From: Chrysomallon squamiferum
Lineage: Eukaryota; Mollusca; Gastropoda; Neomphalida; Peltospiridae
NCBI GenBank assembly: GCA_012295275.1
Contig: CM022665.1
Span: forward strand, 37,426,433-37,490,432
Reading direction: 5' to 3'
Length of the DNA: 64,000 bases
Position 1 is the first letter of the stretch, and each line of letters begins with the position of its first letter. The notes beneath the pieces were generated by a model. That model was not told the DNA's origin. It did no database searches and was given only the letters and a program-made list of their open reading frames with translations. Below, piece after piece: positions 40,581 to 53,737 of the stretch. Position numbers and translations under genes: made by a program.

Positions 40581-41511
40581 TGATAATAAAACAGAAATAA
40601 AGAGAGACTCCCTTTCAAAAATATATAGATAGGCATACGTTCACAGAAAACTCACTCATGCAGACTAACATAACAGATTAACAATATTCTTTAGGTGAAC
40701 ACTAACACTGATGAAAATTGGTAAATTTATTCAAAATAGCTGTTGCGGTAAATAAACATTTTAACAACAGCTAAATACCGAACGGAACTGTTTAAGCAGA
40801 CAAATAATGAATCGCTGAAACTTGGACTATTTATAATGATGGTAAATACGGAATGATGCCCTAAAGACAATATTTTGATAATAAACAGAGTCTAATGGCA
40901 GATGGTCGGTTTATCGTGACAATAAAATAATGAATTATATGAGTCAGATAATATCCGAGATGATAAATACTGAATTCAGTGAGTATGTAAGGATAATAAT
41001 AGCTGAACAGTGTATTGTGTTTTGTGAATAAAGCAGAAATAATTCGGATAATAAATTCAGCAGTAAAGATATGATCTTGGTTTATGTGCAGCTGAGAAAA
41101 AAAAGGTTATATAGGAATCTAACAATCTAATATTAATAAAATAATAATTTTGATAATATATCATTTTTATTTTTTATTTATATTATTTCTTCTTTTCTTT
41201 GTTCATTCATTTATTACTTTTGTTCTTTTCATTTTTCATTTTTGTTCTTTTTCCTTTCTATTTTTTTTTTTTTTTTTTTTTGTCTTTTAACAAAAATGAT
41301 TGAAATATAATGAATTCCCATTGATGTATTTCCAGGAAAATTGAGAGTATTCAACTATAAAATTTAATGATCGTCATAAATCGATTCATTAGACTAAAGT
41401 ACAATCATTTTTGTTTTTAAATTAACCGTTTAAACATTTTAGTAATAATTCAAACCATGAATATAATTAATACAGCTATTTCATTTCTGTAAAATAAATC
41501 AAATATTTTGC

Positions 41512-41670
<159 letters not shown>

Positions 41671-41885
41671 ACGTACCTGCATACAAACATTAGTTATGAA
41701 CATACACATGTTTCTATCACTGTATGTTTGTCCATATATCTGTGTGTTCTCTGTGTATGTGTCTGTTTTGTGTAAACAATACTGTTAAGAACTAAAAAAA
41801 AATAAAGATACAAAATGTCATTTATAATTAAGTAATTTAGTTCAAACTTTTCCTAAACGACAACCCACAAATGCACACACACACT

Positions 41886-41918
<33 letters not shown>

Positions 41919-42564
41919 AATCATAAGAAGATTTGAAAAGATAAAGCAAATAAGGAAAATAAAGCAGATTGCTTAGAAACAAATAAATATAAAGAAAACA
42001 GAAAAATAAAATAGGAAAGATACAGAGTACAATTTACAGTTAAAAAATATAAAAATATAGCAATAATATCAGAAAAGGATTTAGATAAGCATATCAGTGT
42101 CACAAGTAGCTGAAGTAATGTTTGGACAATATACATTTCGGTCTTGTCATATTGATTTCAGAAGTTTTTTTTTTTTTTTTAAATGAATAAGTCCTGATGT
42201 AAGATCAGTGTAATGGAAATTGGAAATTCTCAAATTTAGAGAAATCTCAGATTCACAGATTTACAAGTACACTATTTCATTCTGTGAAATTTATACAAGA
42301 AAATAAAATCTTTCATCGGTAATGCCTACTGAATGTAGGAGCGACGATAAAGCCTGTGTACGCATGTTTTGTATCGACATCATTAGTTTAAAATGTACTG
42401 ATACTAAACAGTAAAATCACCATAGAAACATCGTTAGCCTTAGGAAAAATGGTTAATCATAGCGAGTGAACGCAGCATAAACGGTGAAACAAAAAAAAAA
42501 CAAAAAAAAAAAACCTCATTTATTTCTGAAAGAATAACAATAACAATAATAATAATAATAAATA

Positions 42565-42586
42565 TATGGAAATGCGGTTTAGTAAT
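42565..42586 (+). repeat. Second copy of the microsatellite-flanking word
   Basis: A 22-base exact match to 38737-38758 that follows an AAT run. Similarity ends after AGTAAT. Confidence 0.6.
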
Positions 42587-42639
42587 CGAATCGAATTATA
42601 GTGGAACAAATAAGAAAAAATAAATAAAGAACATCACAG

Positions 42640-43100
42640 AAGTTGTCAAACCTTGCGCCAGTGGGAACCAAGGTAATTTTGGGACATGCTCTGGGCTGCA
42701 GAGTCATTAGGAAGGCGCCGGAGGAAAATTGCCACGGCAATTACTACCAGATTTCAGTCCATTACGCCCATGCATAGAGAAAAGTCCATGAAGCTGATTG
42801 CAAGGTATCGCCATTATGAAGGACACGAATACATGATGACTCCATACTTATTTTTTTATTAGCGGTACGCACATCTTCGAAGCAAGACGCCAACGAGTCA
42901 GTAATTGTCTCAGCAGATAACTTCTTAATTTAAGAAGCCGTTTTCTTTTAGCGGTACAGAGTACTACCGGGTCTTACGGTGTTGCTTTTTAAAAACGATT
43001 CGGCAATCGAAATGCAAAGACCTTTGCAAGAGGTAATGGAATTCAAGTCTGAGGACTCGCGCTTATGAAAGTGGAACGTGCTTGGCTAATAAACTTCGAC
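42640..43100. other. Repeat-free island, strong candidate conserved non-coding element
   Basis: About 460 bases with near-balanced GC, no simple repeats and no open frame longer than noise. It includes GGCGCCGGAGG, CCACGGCAATTACTACC and TCCATTACGCCCATGC words. It lies 1.2 kb downstream of the proposed first exon of TMEM151, where an intronic enhancer would be plausible. Conservation cannot be tested here. Confidence 0.35.
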
Positions 43101-43323
43101 ATTATTACTTGGTAATGGAAAAAACAGAGCTGCTGGTGAAAATTTCTTAAATCTTTATCTACATGCATGCAAATTAAAAAGCAAACACAGACACAAGCGC
43201 GCGCTCGCTTATATACATGGGAAGATGATGGTTACATATACATATATACGCGCTCGCTCTCTTTGTGTCTCTGTCACTCTCTCTCTATCTCTGACACACA
43301 CGCACACACACACACACTTACAT

Positions 43324-43354
<31 letters not shown>

Positions 43355-43829
43355 CAGAGTTCACTCTGTTTGGTTTACGTTTTTAAAACTGATATTAATT
43401 CAAAGTACTGTCTGAATTCTGCTAACACAAAAAGAAAAAAAGAAAAAACTGAAAAACTAATAATAATATTTGAATTAAAAAACGATTTAATATAATAATA
43501 TTTTAGTTATCCCTGAAGATTTTCACTGAATTTTTGAAAAACTCTGTTTTTATAATTGTTTTTCATTTATGTTTTTATAATTGTTTGAGATACTCTTTAT
43601 GCATTTGTTTTATTTACTTATTTTAAGATTTATTTATTTATTTTATAAATTTTACAATAACAGCATCGTATCATTTAAAAGCTATTTACTTTTCTTTTTA
43701 ACCTTGTCATTTTGCCTTTAAAATCATACGTTTTCTAAGAAATCGGTAATATTAAAAAGTTCTATAAAGCGATAATGAAAATATACATAATAATCTGATT
43801 TATGTATGTGTATGTGTATTCGCAGTGTG

Positions 43830-43831
<2 letters not shown>

Positions 43832-43904
<73 letters not shown>
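43832..43904 (+). repeat. (GA)n microsatellite
   Basis: About 73 bases of pure GA repeat, 350 bp from the proposed TMEM151 exon 1. Confidence 0.97.
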
Positions 43905-43906
<2 letters not shown>

Positions 43907-44251
43907 ATGAAAGAAAGTGAAGATAATAAATTACCGAATATGTTAGAAATACGTTAAAGATATATTTATAATACATAAATACAGTGTTATTTAATTACCT
44001 TTACATAAATGAATCTTTGTTACTGACTGTATCTCTTTACCGAGAAAACATAAACATCAACCTGTTGTGTTACAAGGAACAAAAGAGTAACAGTGAATAG
44101 CTGAGTGTAATCATGACTGTTTCTTTGTTGATAGGTGCGCAGGTAAGTCTTGATGGACGTGTGAGTCCAGTTTGACCGAACGAATTAAATACCTGTACAG
44201 AAAAACTGGAATTAAAAACAGATTAATTAACGTCTAATGTAAAAAGCTTAC

Positions 44252-44284
44252 CTCTTCCTCTCGCTCGCCCTCCTCCATGTACAT
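44252..44284 (-). CDS. TMEM151: TMEM151 proposed first coding exon
   Basis: On the minus strand an ATG at 44284 opens 11 codons (MYMEEGEREEE) ending directly at a GTAAGC donor in phase 0. That phase matches the main exon's acceptor. Joining them places an acidic EEE run directly before QKAIKQSL, as human TMEM151A has an acidic EEQ before its KQSL segment (established family feature). A TAA lies in frame 12 nt upstream, so coding begins here. GC content rises and CpGs cluster just upstream, consistent with a 5' end. The exon is tiny, so chance matching is the main risk. Intron length would be about 28 kb. Confidence 0.62.
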
Positions 44285-44480
44285 TCTGCTCCATTATTGT
44301 CAAACCATGATAACGGTTTCCCGCATTTTGAATCTGACGTTCGCGATCAATACCTTAGGCAGACTGACGCTACATTGCGCGCGCTAGCGAAACCCTTTGT
44401 CGTCTGCTAACATTGGTGATTGCACCGGAACTAGTTTGATCCTGGCTAAAGGTCAGAAACTTTGACATTAAGGATCCCAT
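44285..44480 (-). promoter_or_regulatory. Putative TMEM151 5' UTR and promoter
   Basis: This is a CpG-containing segment upstream of the proposed exon 1, including GCGCGCGC near 44376-44385 and a CCAAT word (minus strand, near 44430). On the minus strand, ATGs precede the proposed start. One is immediately followed by TAG, one opens a short frame with ATCATGG, and one at 44294 has a strong context (A at -3, G at +4) but is out of frame. No TATA box is obvious. Promoter identity is inferred from position and composition. Confidence 0.35.
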
Positions 44481-45141
44481 AGTAATTTCGTAATTCAGCC
44501 ATCAAGTAGACGAGCACGTTATTTTGATTATGCCATAATTTATCATTTCTTGCACACAGCAGATCGAGAAATCAGTTTTGATCATTAATTGCTACGCCAG
44601 TCAAGCGACCGTTATACAGACTTTCCACTGGCCGGTGTTCTCCCAGTTCTCTGACTGTGACACGGAACCCATGTTGACAAGATTATATATGTTAGTAATA
44701 TAAACGATAAAAATCGATCAACATTCGATTGAGATATTGCCGTGTTCATAAATGACACGGCACCGACACTTGACTGAGCTTGAAGAATTTTCCAGCAGCG
44801 CAAACAGTGTTCAAACCATTTCATACGGTGACTAAAGCAAAGCACAAAACTTCCTGAGCCGTAAGAAATTGTGTGATGTTTTTTCCTGATATGAAACAAA
44901 TCTACCAGATACAATTTAGATGGGACCGTGACAGAAGTCAGTTATAACTTAGTCAAATCGTTTCTATTATAAATGAAACAGCTTCGTTGGCAGTAGAAAG
45001 TGCAATCAAAGTACATCGTCCGCTGTTTAAGATATATCTCGTCAAGATCTTGTAGTCAAATCCGTAATAAAAGTCGGGAATAAAAAACAAAAACATTTTA
45101 AACGATGACGAAGATAACTGTAAAAAAAAAAAAAAAATCCC

Positions 45142-45320
45142 CGAGAAGCAGAAATATGTTTCAGAAGCAAACCATTTCGAACGATGAAGGCAATTCAAAA
45201 TAATCCCAAGTGCTGAAGAAATACGTGTTTCTGAAGCCAATCATTTTCAGTAAAAGCAATTCGCTAATATCTCTCGGTTGTAGAAATACGTGTCAGGAGT
45301 AAACTATTTCAAATGTTCAA
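45142..45320. repeat. Tandem array, about 66-bp period, 3 units
   Basis: GAAATA(T/C)G starts at 45151, 45218 and 45283 (spacings 67 and 65). Each is followed by (C/T)AG(A/G)AG-like words, a CCATTTC/TATTTCA word and CAATTC. Confidence 0.6.
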
Positions 45321-45527
45321 CACAACTCGGATGTATCTTCGGGCCGTAGAGAATGTAGTTTTCTTGCCTGTACGGAAGCAATCTGGCCCAGATCTTGAAG
45401 ACAAGTTTGTAATAGAGTTCAGTAGTAAGCGAGAACCTGTCTTATTAGATTGAACGATACGAGACTCTGGAGATGCTTCTAGCATCAGAACGGGATTTGT
45501 CTCAATTACTTAATCAGGAACGTCGTG

Positions 45528-45800
45528 GCCATTTAGCAAGTCTCAACGTCAAATGTCTTCGCAAACTTGTCGTGTAGTGCTGTGTTAGACAAACAGGTTT
45601 AGAATTCGCCTTCAAATCTAGATGCAGTCATTTAGAAGATATCCATGTTAAATATTTTCACAGTCTCCATTCTTCTGGTTTATGCGGAGTATTGGTCGGT
45701 GTTAGACAAACAGGTTTAGGGTTTGCTTTCAAATATAGCTGCAGCCATTTAGAAGCAAAGAACGTCAAATATTTTCACATTTTCACAAATCTCAGTGCCA
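45528..45800. repeat. Tandem array, about 100-117-bp period, 2-3 units
   Basis: GTTAGACAAACAGGTTTAG occurs at 45584-45602 and exactly again at 45701-45719. CCATTTAG(A/C)AG followed by TCAAAT(A/G)T(T/C)TTC recurs at about 45530, 45629 (as TCATTTAG) and 45746. It lies directly after the 66-bp array. Confidence 0.7.
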
Positions 45801-46473
45801 ACTTTCTTCACAGCCGCCATTTGTATAATATATATAGAACAGCAGGGCCCATTTTCTAAGTCTGACTTTAGCAACTAATAATTCTCTACAATGAAAGTCA
45901 TCACGTAATGTTCAGTAATAATGATGAGCGTTTCATATCTGATTCCTGTTTGTTATTTAATTTGTTGAAATTAATACAGATGAATAAAAACATTTCACTC
46001 TCTCGTTGTTGGTTTTCTTATTTGGATTAACGACAGTCCATCTGATCGTCTGTTTTTCTTTTTTTTTTCTTCCCGTCTTCTTCTTCTCTCTTTTCTTTTA
46101 GTCTGTCTCTGATAAGATGATAACAATACGATTATATAAATGTTTTACAAGAAAGAATGCAAAATAAAACTAATAAAATAAACATTAGTAAATAGATAGA
46201 GTGATGGATTGACTGACAGATATATAGATATATAGATAGACAGACATATATACCTGTACAGAGACAGAAAGACAAAGAGAAAAGTAGATGGATAGATAGA
46301 TAAACAAACCGAGATATACACAGACAGACAAACATACAGACATATAAATAAACAAACATATATAAAAAATAAATTCAACGCATTTGTCTCAGAAATGTGT
46401 TTTACGTGCATTTTCAGTCACTATATAATAATTCATCTGGCCTTCAAACAGCATGTGTTAATTAAAAAATTAA

Positions 46474-46491
46474 ATACATACATACATACAA

Positions 46492-46524
<33 letters not shown>

Positions 46525-46600
46525 CATACATACATACATACATACATACATACATACATACATACATACATACATACATACATACATACATACATACATA
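46474..46600 (+). repeat. (CATA)n microsatellite
   Basis: About 127 bases of nearly pure CATA repeat. Confidence 0.97.
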
Positions 46601-48492
46601 CGTATATAATAAGGAGGCTTGGTGTATTTATGTATTTTATAAAATAAATAAATAAAAATAAAAACGCCAATCTTCCATGACTAAAAATATTCTTGATTCA
46701 ATACGAAATTGCAAAATCTATAAAGTGACGTTTTATTTATTTATCTGTGGAACTGTTCTTTGTAAATCGCTTAACGTTCCGTAAACATAAACTGTTCGCG
46801 TCAGCGTTATGTAAATTGTACTGAAATCGCAAATCTCTATAAATCGATTTCTTTTTTGTTTAGTTGTTGTTGTTGTTTTTTTTCTCCTGTCTCTTACTCT
46901 CTCTCTCTCTTTTTTTTTTTTTATTTTATTTCTTAAATATTTTTTTTTTTTTTTTTTTTTTATATATAAAAAAATAAAATAAAAGATAAAATAAAAAAAA
47001 TAATAATAAAATAAAACACTCAGACATTAAGCAGACTCTGATTTTTGCAATGAAATTGAATGAATGACTTCGGTAGTTTAACAAACGATCGTTATTTCTT
47101 TTTCCTTTCATTTTTTTTCTTTTCATTCTTTAATTATATATTTTTTTTTACTTTTATTCTTTCTTTCTTTCTTTTTTCTTCTTTAATTTCTTCTCTTCTC
47201 TTTTCTTAATTCCTTTCAAGGTGAAACATTTAGCATTCATAAAAATATAAATACTTTTATTTTAAGTAATACAAAACTTTAAAAAAAATTCTTAAATGAA
47301 CACTGTTGGCTTGAAGCTCTATTTGTTTTGTTTGGGTTTGGGTTTTTTGGTACAAAATAATAAATACAAAGATTCAAATTCAGTTCAGAGAATTCTTGAC
47401 CACCAGATCAATAATGCTACAGACATCACTTGTATATCTACACTGTATAATGAAGACATTCATGGTCACGAAAATAAAAAGGTAAAGCTCATCATTAGAA
47501 AAATTCAGCTTAATTCTCTATCATCAGTTATCAAAATATGTTATTTCTCTTGCGTATTTTTCACAGAAAACCTTGAAATAATCTTTTTTTTCCATCAGAT
47601 TTTTATAAGATTCTTCTGTTACAGAGGAAAACGCTTACAAACTGCCTTCTATAACGAGGGATAGAGCAATGTCCGGAATGGTAAATATTTACATGTATTT
47701 CGACAATCATTCGATTATCTACAAATTAATCAATATGTTTTCCTAATCACGCACTCTGTCGCTGTTAGCGGAACGCGGGACATTTCTGGTTTTTAATATG
47801 TTGCTGATATATGTTGATATCACCAGCGTTTCCTGCATTAAGTATTCCTTAAGTGGACAAACGCTTTATATGTAGACGCCAATTACAAAGTCTGAGCTCA
47901 GAAATTGTCAATACTCTTGCACGGCTATGCAGTGCGGCATATCTCGGGGGACGTTATAAAGCTAGCGAGTTTGTGCAAATGTGCTTTAATTATGTATTGG
48001 AAACATCACGAAGGGAATACTGGTACACATATATATCTCGAATGAGGCCAGACGTGCCACAACACGAATTCACGTAACCATAGACGCCAGCGAGAGCAAA
48101 ACTTCAGTCGTATCCTTTCGCGTCAGCGCGGACATTTTTTTTAAAGTAATATCCTGCTGATGAATGTTAATAAATGTCGAGATGGCGTATTAATCCTGAC
48201 ATTGATAAGCATTACAGGGACCAAGACGGTCTTACTCGAGCGGTGTGAAGTAGGGTACTTTACATACGACGATGGAATCAAGGTAGCAAGGAATGATAAT
48301 ACAGGGATAAGGAATGGAAAGGACTGGAAGAGAACGGAAATTCGGACTAGAGCAGAACAGAGTGAAACAAAAGAGGAAAAATGGTGGAACTAAAAATAAC
48401 AGAAAATGAAAAAAAAAAAAAAGAAAGACAAAACAAAAAGAAAGGAAAGACACAGAAAGACTGAAGATGAAAGAAAAGGAACACAAAGGGTG

Positions 48493-48585
48493 ACAATTGC
48501 TCACCGGACAATACTTCACCGGACAGTATCTTACCGGACAATTGCTCACCGGACTATACCTTACTGGACAATTACTCATCACAAT
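48493..48585 (+). repeat. 15-bp minisatellite, about 5 units
   Basis: CCGGAC(A/T) starts at 48504, 48519, 48534, 48549 and (as CTGGACA) 48564, a constant 15-base step. The consensus is close to TCACCGGACAATACT. Confidence 0.85.
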
Positions 48586-49939
48586 TGCTGATGTTTTTTT
48601 TATCAATAAATTTTATTTTCGGTTATCGTATATGTATGTAAAAGGTTTAGTGGGAGTGGGAATATTTGATAAATAAATAAATAAAATAAATAAGATAACA
48701 AATTTAACTGTAAATCAGCTATATTTTCAAATCGTTTTCCAAAACTTTGATATTCAAAATGTTAAGTCTTGCAGAGTAATCATAAAAGACTAAAAAGTAA
48801 TTAATTATTAAAAACAATACATACTTATAAAATTTTAATCTTCCTAAACCAACAATAATGTTTGAGTAGTTATCCTAAAATGATATTATAGTTAGTACTT
48901 TACACCTGTAACTGAAACATAGTGTATGACTTTGATGTTCATAATCATAATCAGAAGTAACTGCCCCCTTAATCAAACAACTATAGGCATCTCAAAAACT
49001 TTAATTAAGTGAATTGTGTAATTAGCACAAAATTGAAGTTGTGTCTTTAGAAATTCTGCGTTTTATTCTTTTTTATCAACAAAAAATTCGGTTATTTTTT
49101 CAAAAATAAAATAATAAATAAAATTTTATTGATAAAAAAAAAAACTAAAGGTCAACAGCTGCACTATATTCGTTTTTGTCAGTATATTCCGACTGACAGT
49201 CATTTGTAACAACCCTTTAAAAAATCTTATATATTTATGATTGTTTAAATCAATAACAGTCAACCTACATGCGGTAACAGTTAAATTATTTATGGTTAAA
49301 AGGAATTAGCATGATTTTGCACTAATGCAGATTAAGTAAAATTATTCATTGCCTTTATATGACAAAATGGTAATTGAAAAAAAAAAAAAATAATAATAAA
49401 ATCGTGGATTCGAAATTGCTAATGTTTGCTTGACTTGAATATCTGATTAATTATTCAGTTTACGTATCTTTTATTCATTTTTGTGTTCTATTAATTCTGT
49501 CTTCGAGTAAAATGCATGAAATTTTTCCATAGCTGTAATTGTTTTTCTTCTTTTATCTAGCGTCTTCTATGTGAAAATTTCCTTTCCTCTTTTTCTTATT
49601 TTCATTTATCTTCTCTTCAATATATTCATCCATCTTTCTTCATTCCTTCTGTTTGTTGATAAAACACTTCATTCTTCCTTAGTGACATGATTTCAAATGA
49701 GCAGCTCTTATCTTAAGCTGTTTGTGTGTGTTTGTGTTCTACTGTTAACTCCTCTCTCTTTCTCTGTGTTTCTCTCTGTCTCTCTCATTATGGTTTTTTC
49801 CGTTTTTTTCTCTCCTTCTTTTTCTGTGTCTCATTCGTTTCTATCCATCTGTCTTTTTTTGTCTTTCTGTCTTTGTCGCTCTCTCTCTATCTCCTCCCAT
49901 ATGTCTGCTTCTCTCTCTGCCTGACGTTTCTCTGAATCG

Positions 49940-50051
<112 letters not shown>

Positions 50052-51974
50052 GTTATTATCAAGCTAACAGTCAACATTTGTTTTCTATGTTGACTCTGTT
50101 TACTGTTAATTAAACACAAGAAAAAATGTAATTAAGTACGTTTTCTGCTTTGCAAATAGCTCTTTCCACATGTATGAATCAATATTGTTGTTTCTGAAAT
50201 CATCATCGTGAACGTAATCCGTCAAACCGAATGCAGTCGGCATCAGATTCTGTTTTCACCTACCATCTGCAGCTCTGCAGCGCACAAACATTGACCAAAC
50301 TGATAGAAATTAACGTCGTGCAAATACGTCCTCTGTGACTGAGAAGAGAGGATCTTAACATTTACACAAACGCTAAATACACAGAAACAAATTCTGTTAT
50401 ATAGCAAGACATTAACTGTATCGATTCTGTTGTTAAATTTCAGAAGCCGATTCATGGCTATAGAAAAACCTGATGACTGACAAACACGTAGAACGACAGT
50501 CCAGTTCTAATCTGAAAGAAAAAAAAGGAAACTGATTTTTCTATTTGAATGAGATCGACCAGTTAATGAAGTAAGTACCGGCGTCACTTGTCCCAGCTTA
50601 TTTTTGTTTAATCTTCATTCGACTGATTCTACAAACAAGCATGGACAGTCTGCCACTTCAGACCTACGTAATTATTTCACTAACAGCTAAAATAGTCTCT
50701 CTTTCTGACAGAACTATAAATCAGAGTCTCACTGATTTCTGAGAAGATGTAGTTGATTTGTCCAATGACGATGAAAATATAGTGTGTTAGAAATGTGTGG
50801 TAGCTGTGAGAGTGTGCGTGCGTGGACATGTACGTGACTGTGTGACCGATTTGTTCTGTCACGAGGACAGTTATAATGGATAGTAAATATGTATGTACTT
50901 GTAATAATCCTTCTGTTGCATTATTTTGTTCCAAGCTAATGACATTCATAGTACATGTATATTTTATATTGCATATGTGAACATAATGAGAGTCATATAT
51001 ACATCCCTTAACACACATACACGCATACACACACACAAATACACACACATATACACCCACAATAGATGAAAGCAAAATACCAGAATGTTTATCACCTCTA
51101 TCTTTAACCCATCATCGTGAACCCATTGTTTGTTTGTCTAAAAGAACGTTGTCTGCTGCTATCAATAGCTGGTAATATTAAGTTATAATGACTGACCACA
51201 CAACAGCAGAGGTGGTTCCTCCAGGGAACTGAGTCTGTTTTTAGATAACCAAAGATAATTTTGCGCTCATGATGCTTGTAAATTAGGTTTAACGCTATCC
51301 GTGTTTGAAACATTCTCAGTGGAAACATTTTCTACCTTATCGCTAATGATTTCACACTTAGGATATTTTTTTTTTTTTTTTTTTTTTTTTCACTTATTAA
51401 ATGTAAATTTTTAACAGTCCTCTTCACTGAACGTAATATCGTTTATAATGATATACGTGTGTGGATGTATGTTTTAATATTCGTATACATGCATGCATAC
51501 ATACATATATACACCCTGACGTATACATGTCAAGGCCGATGAAAATGAAAGCAAGTAGAAAACAGAAATAAACTGTCACAGAAGAATTAAATAAAGATAA
51601 AACAGTACGAAATTAAGTTAATATCTCTTGTCGTTTCACAACACACTGCATAATTACATAATTACTGTACATTGTCGGAAGATACCACCATTCTGATCAT
51701 TACTTTATTCTTAAAGTTAATTTCAGTGTTCAGAGAGAAGAAAAACAATGAAAAAAAACAAAAACCGACGAAAAAACACAGAAAACAAAAACCCGTTAAA
51801 ATTATAGGCTTTCTATTCCAAAGCAATTTGAAAACTAATAACATAACAAGCCAGACTTACAAGTAAAATGAAAGGTTGCACGTTTCAAAATAAGAAGCGA
51901 AATTACTCGATTTCTCTGACTTTTTTCTCTCTCCCTTTCTCTTTGACACATAATTATGTACACATATAATCCAT

Positions 51975-51977
<3 letters not shown>

Positions 51978-52067
<90 letters not shown>
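51978..52067 (+). repeat. (CT)n microsatellite
   Basis: About 90 bases of pure CT repeat. It lies 270 bp left of the 243-bp inverted repeat copy B. Confidence 0.97.
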
Positions 52068-52070
<3 letters not shown>

Positions 52071-52332
52071 CCTGTTCTCTCTCCCCTTCTCTCATACACA
52101 CATATCACGCAAGCACACATCCATTCAACTGTCTTTTCTTTCTTTCTCTCCCTCCTTCTATCTTTCTTTCACTAACCTCACTCTATCTCTTTCATTCTCT
52201 CTTCCCTTTATAGTTTTTTTCTCACCCTTTCTTTTTGTATTTTTTTTTTTTTTTTTTTTTTGTCCAGTACAAAAATAAAAAACCTCTTTTTTTGTTGTTG
52301 TTCTTGTCACAACCAGTTTCTTACGATTACAT

Positions 52333-52575
52333 TTAAAAGTGGTATAATTGGAGCAGTGACATTTTGACACAGAAGTAAAATTACCATGATGAAATTTTCT
52401 AGATATAATGACAGCGGGTTTCAGAACTGTTTCCTTGCTGTCACGTTAAAATAAAATAGACGAAATCAGTAATGACAGACTACAAACAAATCTGAATGAA
52501 ATCTAATAACATGTTTCTTGTATTCGATAAAACTTTGAAAACCTGATTTGGTAAACACTGAGAGGAGGAAATTTG
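52333..52575 (-). repeat. 243-bp dispersed repeat, copy B (inverted partner of 1844-2086)
   Basis: The reverse complement of this block aligns to copy A base for base with three substitutions, which fall near copy A positions 1975, 1983 and 2014. Flanks differ: beyond the TTAAAA end no similarity persists, and beyond the CAAATTT end only a weak match of about 17 bases continues. The internal ATGACAGC/GCTGTCAT stem is kept except for one end base. Confidence 0.9.
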
Positions 52576-52884
52576 TTTTAATAATCAACCGGATGGGGAA
52601 TCTCATGATGTTTTACATTCTTCAAAGAGAAAGAAAAGAAAAGAAAATAAAACCCGTTACGTTTTTCTGTATTTCTTTTTGTGCCAGTATTTCGTCAATC
52701 TATCTTTGATATAGCTATGTGTAATAAACAAACAAACCAACAAACCAACAAACAAATAAACAAATAAATAAATAAATACGTAGATGTTATATGCCTTCGT
52801 TTACATACCTACATGCTTCCTTATTACGTACATATCTACACACGTACGTGCGTACGTCTGATATCTACCTTAAATCTTACCTCA

Positions 52885-53029
52885 CACACACACTCATACA
52901 TACATAAATACATATACACATACATACACACATATATATATATATACATACACACATCCATGTATACATACATACATATTTACATATACGTACACACACA
53001 CATACATACATAGGTACATACACACGTAC

Positions 53030-53060
<31 letters not shown>

Positions 53061-53185
53061 CATACACACATCCATGTATACATACATACATATTTACATA
53101 TACGTAAACACACACATACATACATAGGTACATACACACGTACATACATACATACATATATATATACATACACATACAAACGTAC
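52885..53185 (+). repeat. (CATA)n region containing a 114-bp tandem duplication
   Basis: Within CATA/TATA low-complexity sequence, a block starting near CACACATCCA (52951) recurs at 53065 with nearly identical order of variants (CATCCATG, TATTTACATATACGTA, ATAGGTACAT, CACACGTACA). This points to a higher-order duplication and not to simple slippage. Confidence 0.85.
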
Positions 53186-53737
53186 GGATATAAATGCACA
53201 TAAATACAAACACCCACACACATAACAAAAAATACAAACAAAATAATAATTTTAAAAAACAACAACAACAACAACCCAGTCATTAATACGTTAATTTATT
53301 CTTCTTGTACTTGTGAGCTCATTACTAGATAACCATCTTTCTAAAAATCACTCGAAAGGCGACATGCCCAACACGAACAACCATTACAAATGTACACATA
53401 GCGTGCGTTTGTTAATGAAATGGCCAAAGATATAAACAAAGTGGACTTTTTTCAGCCACCATGAAAACTGGTTAACGGTATAGTATAAACGAACCAGCTG
53501 AAAAGCTCAGTAATGAGAAACAGTTATTTCAGCGCCTGGAGCAAAGCGGCTGATCACTTTATGACATGCGATGTGTTATCAAGTAGATTTAAAACGTGTG
53601 AATTTTGCAGTATTAATACTGTAATTACTGCGGTTTAATTTAGTGGAGTAAAGTGCTTGTACGTGTATTTGTGCATGTACGAACGTGCAACCGTGGTCTC
53701 CTACGCAACTACCTTTTGATCAACAATTGTGCATGCA

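Noticed and set aside
40700-41060. Possible tandem array built on TAAATAC(C/G/T)GAA words
   Set aside because: Three or four similar words occur, but spacing is irregular and intervening sequence does not align well enough to call a repeat.
46474-46600. Regular short repeats considered as a CRISPR array
   Set aside because: A pure tetranucleotide microsatellite without spacers, in a eukaryotic genome.
47853-48077. 74-codon plus-strand frame with fairly normal amino-acid composition
   Set aside because: It starts at GTG, lacks a clear acceptor or partner exons, and matches no family I know. Kept only as part of the intergenic region.
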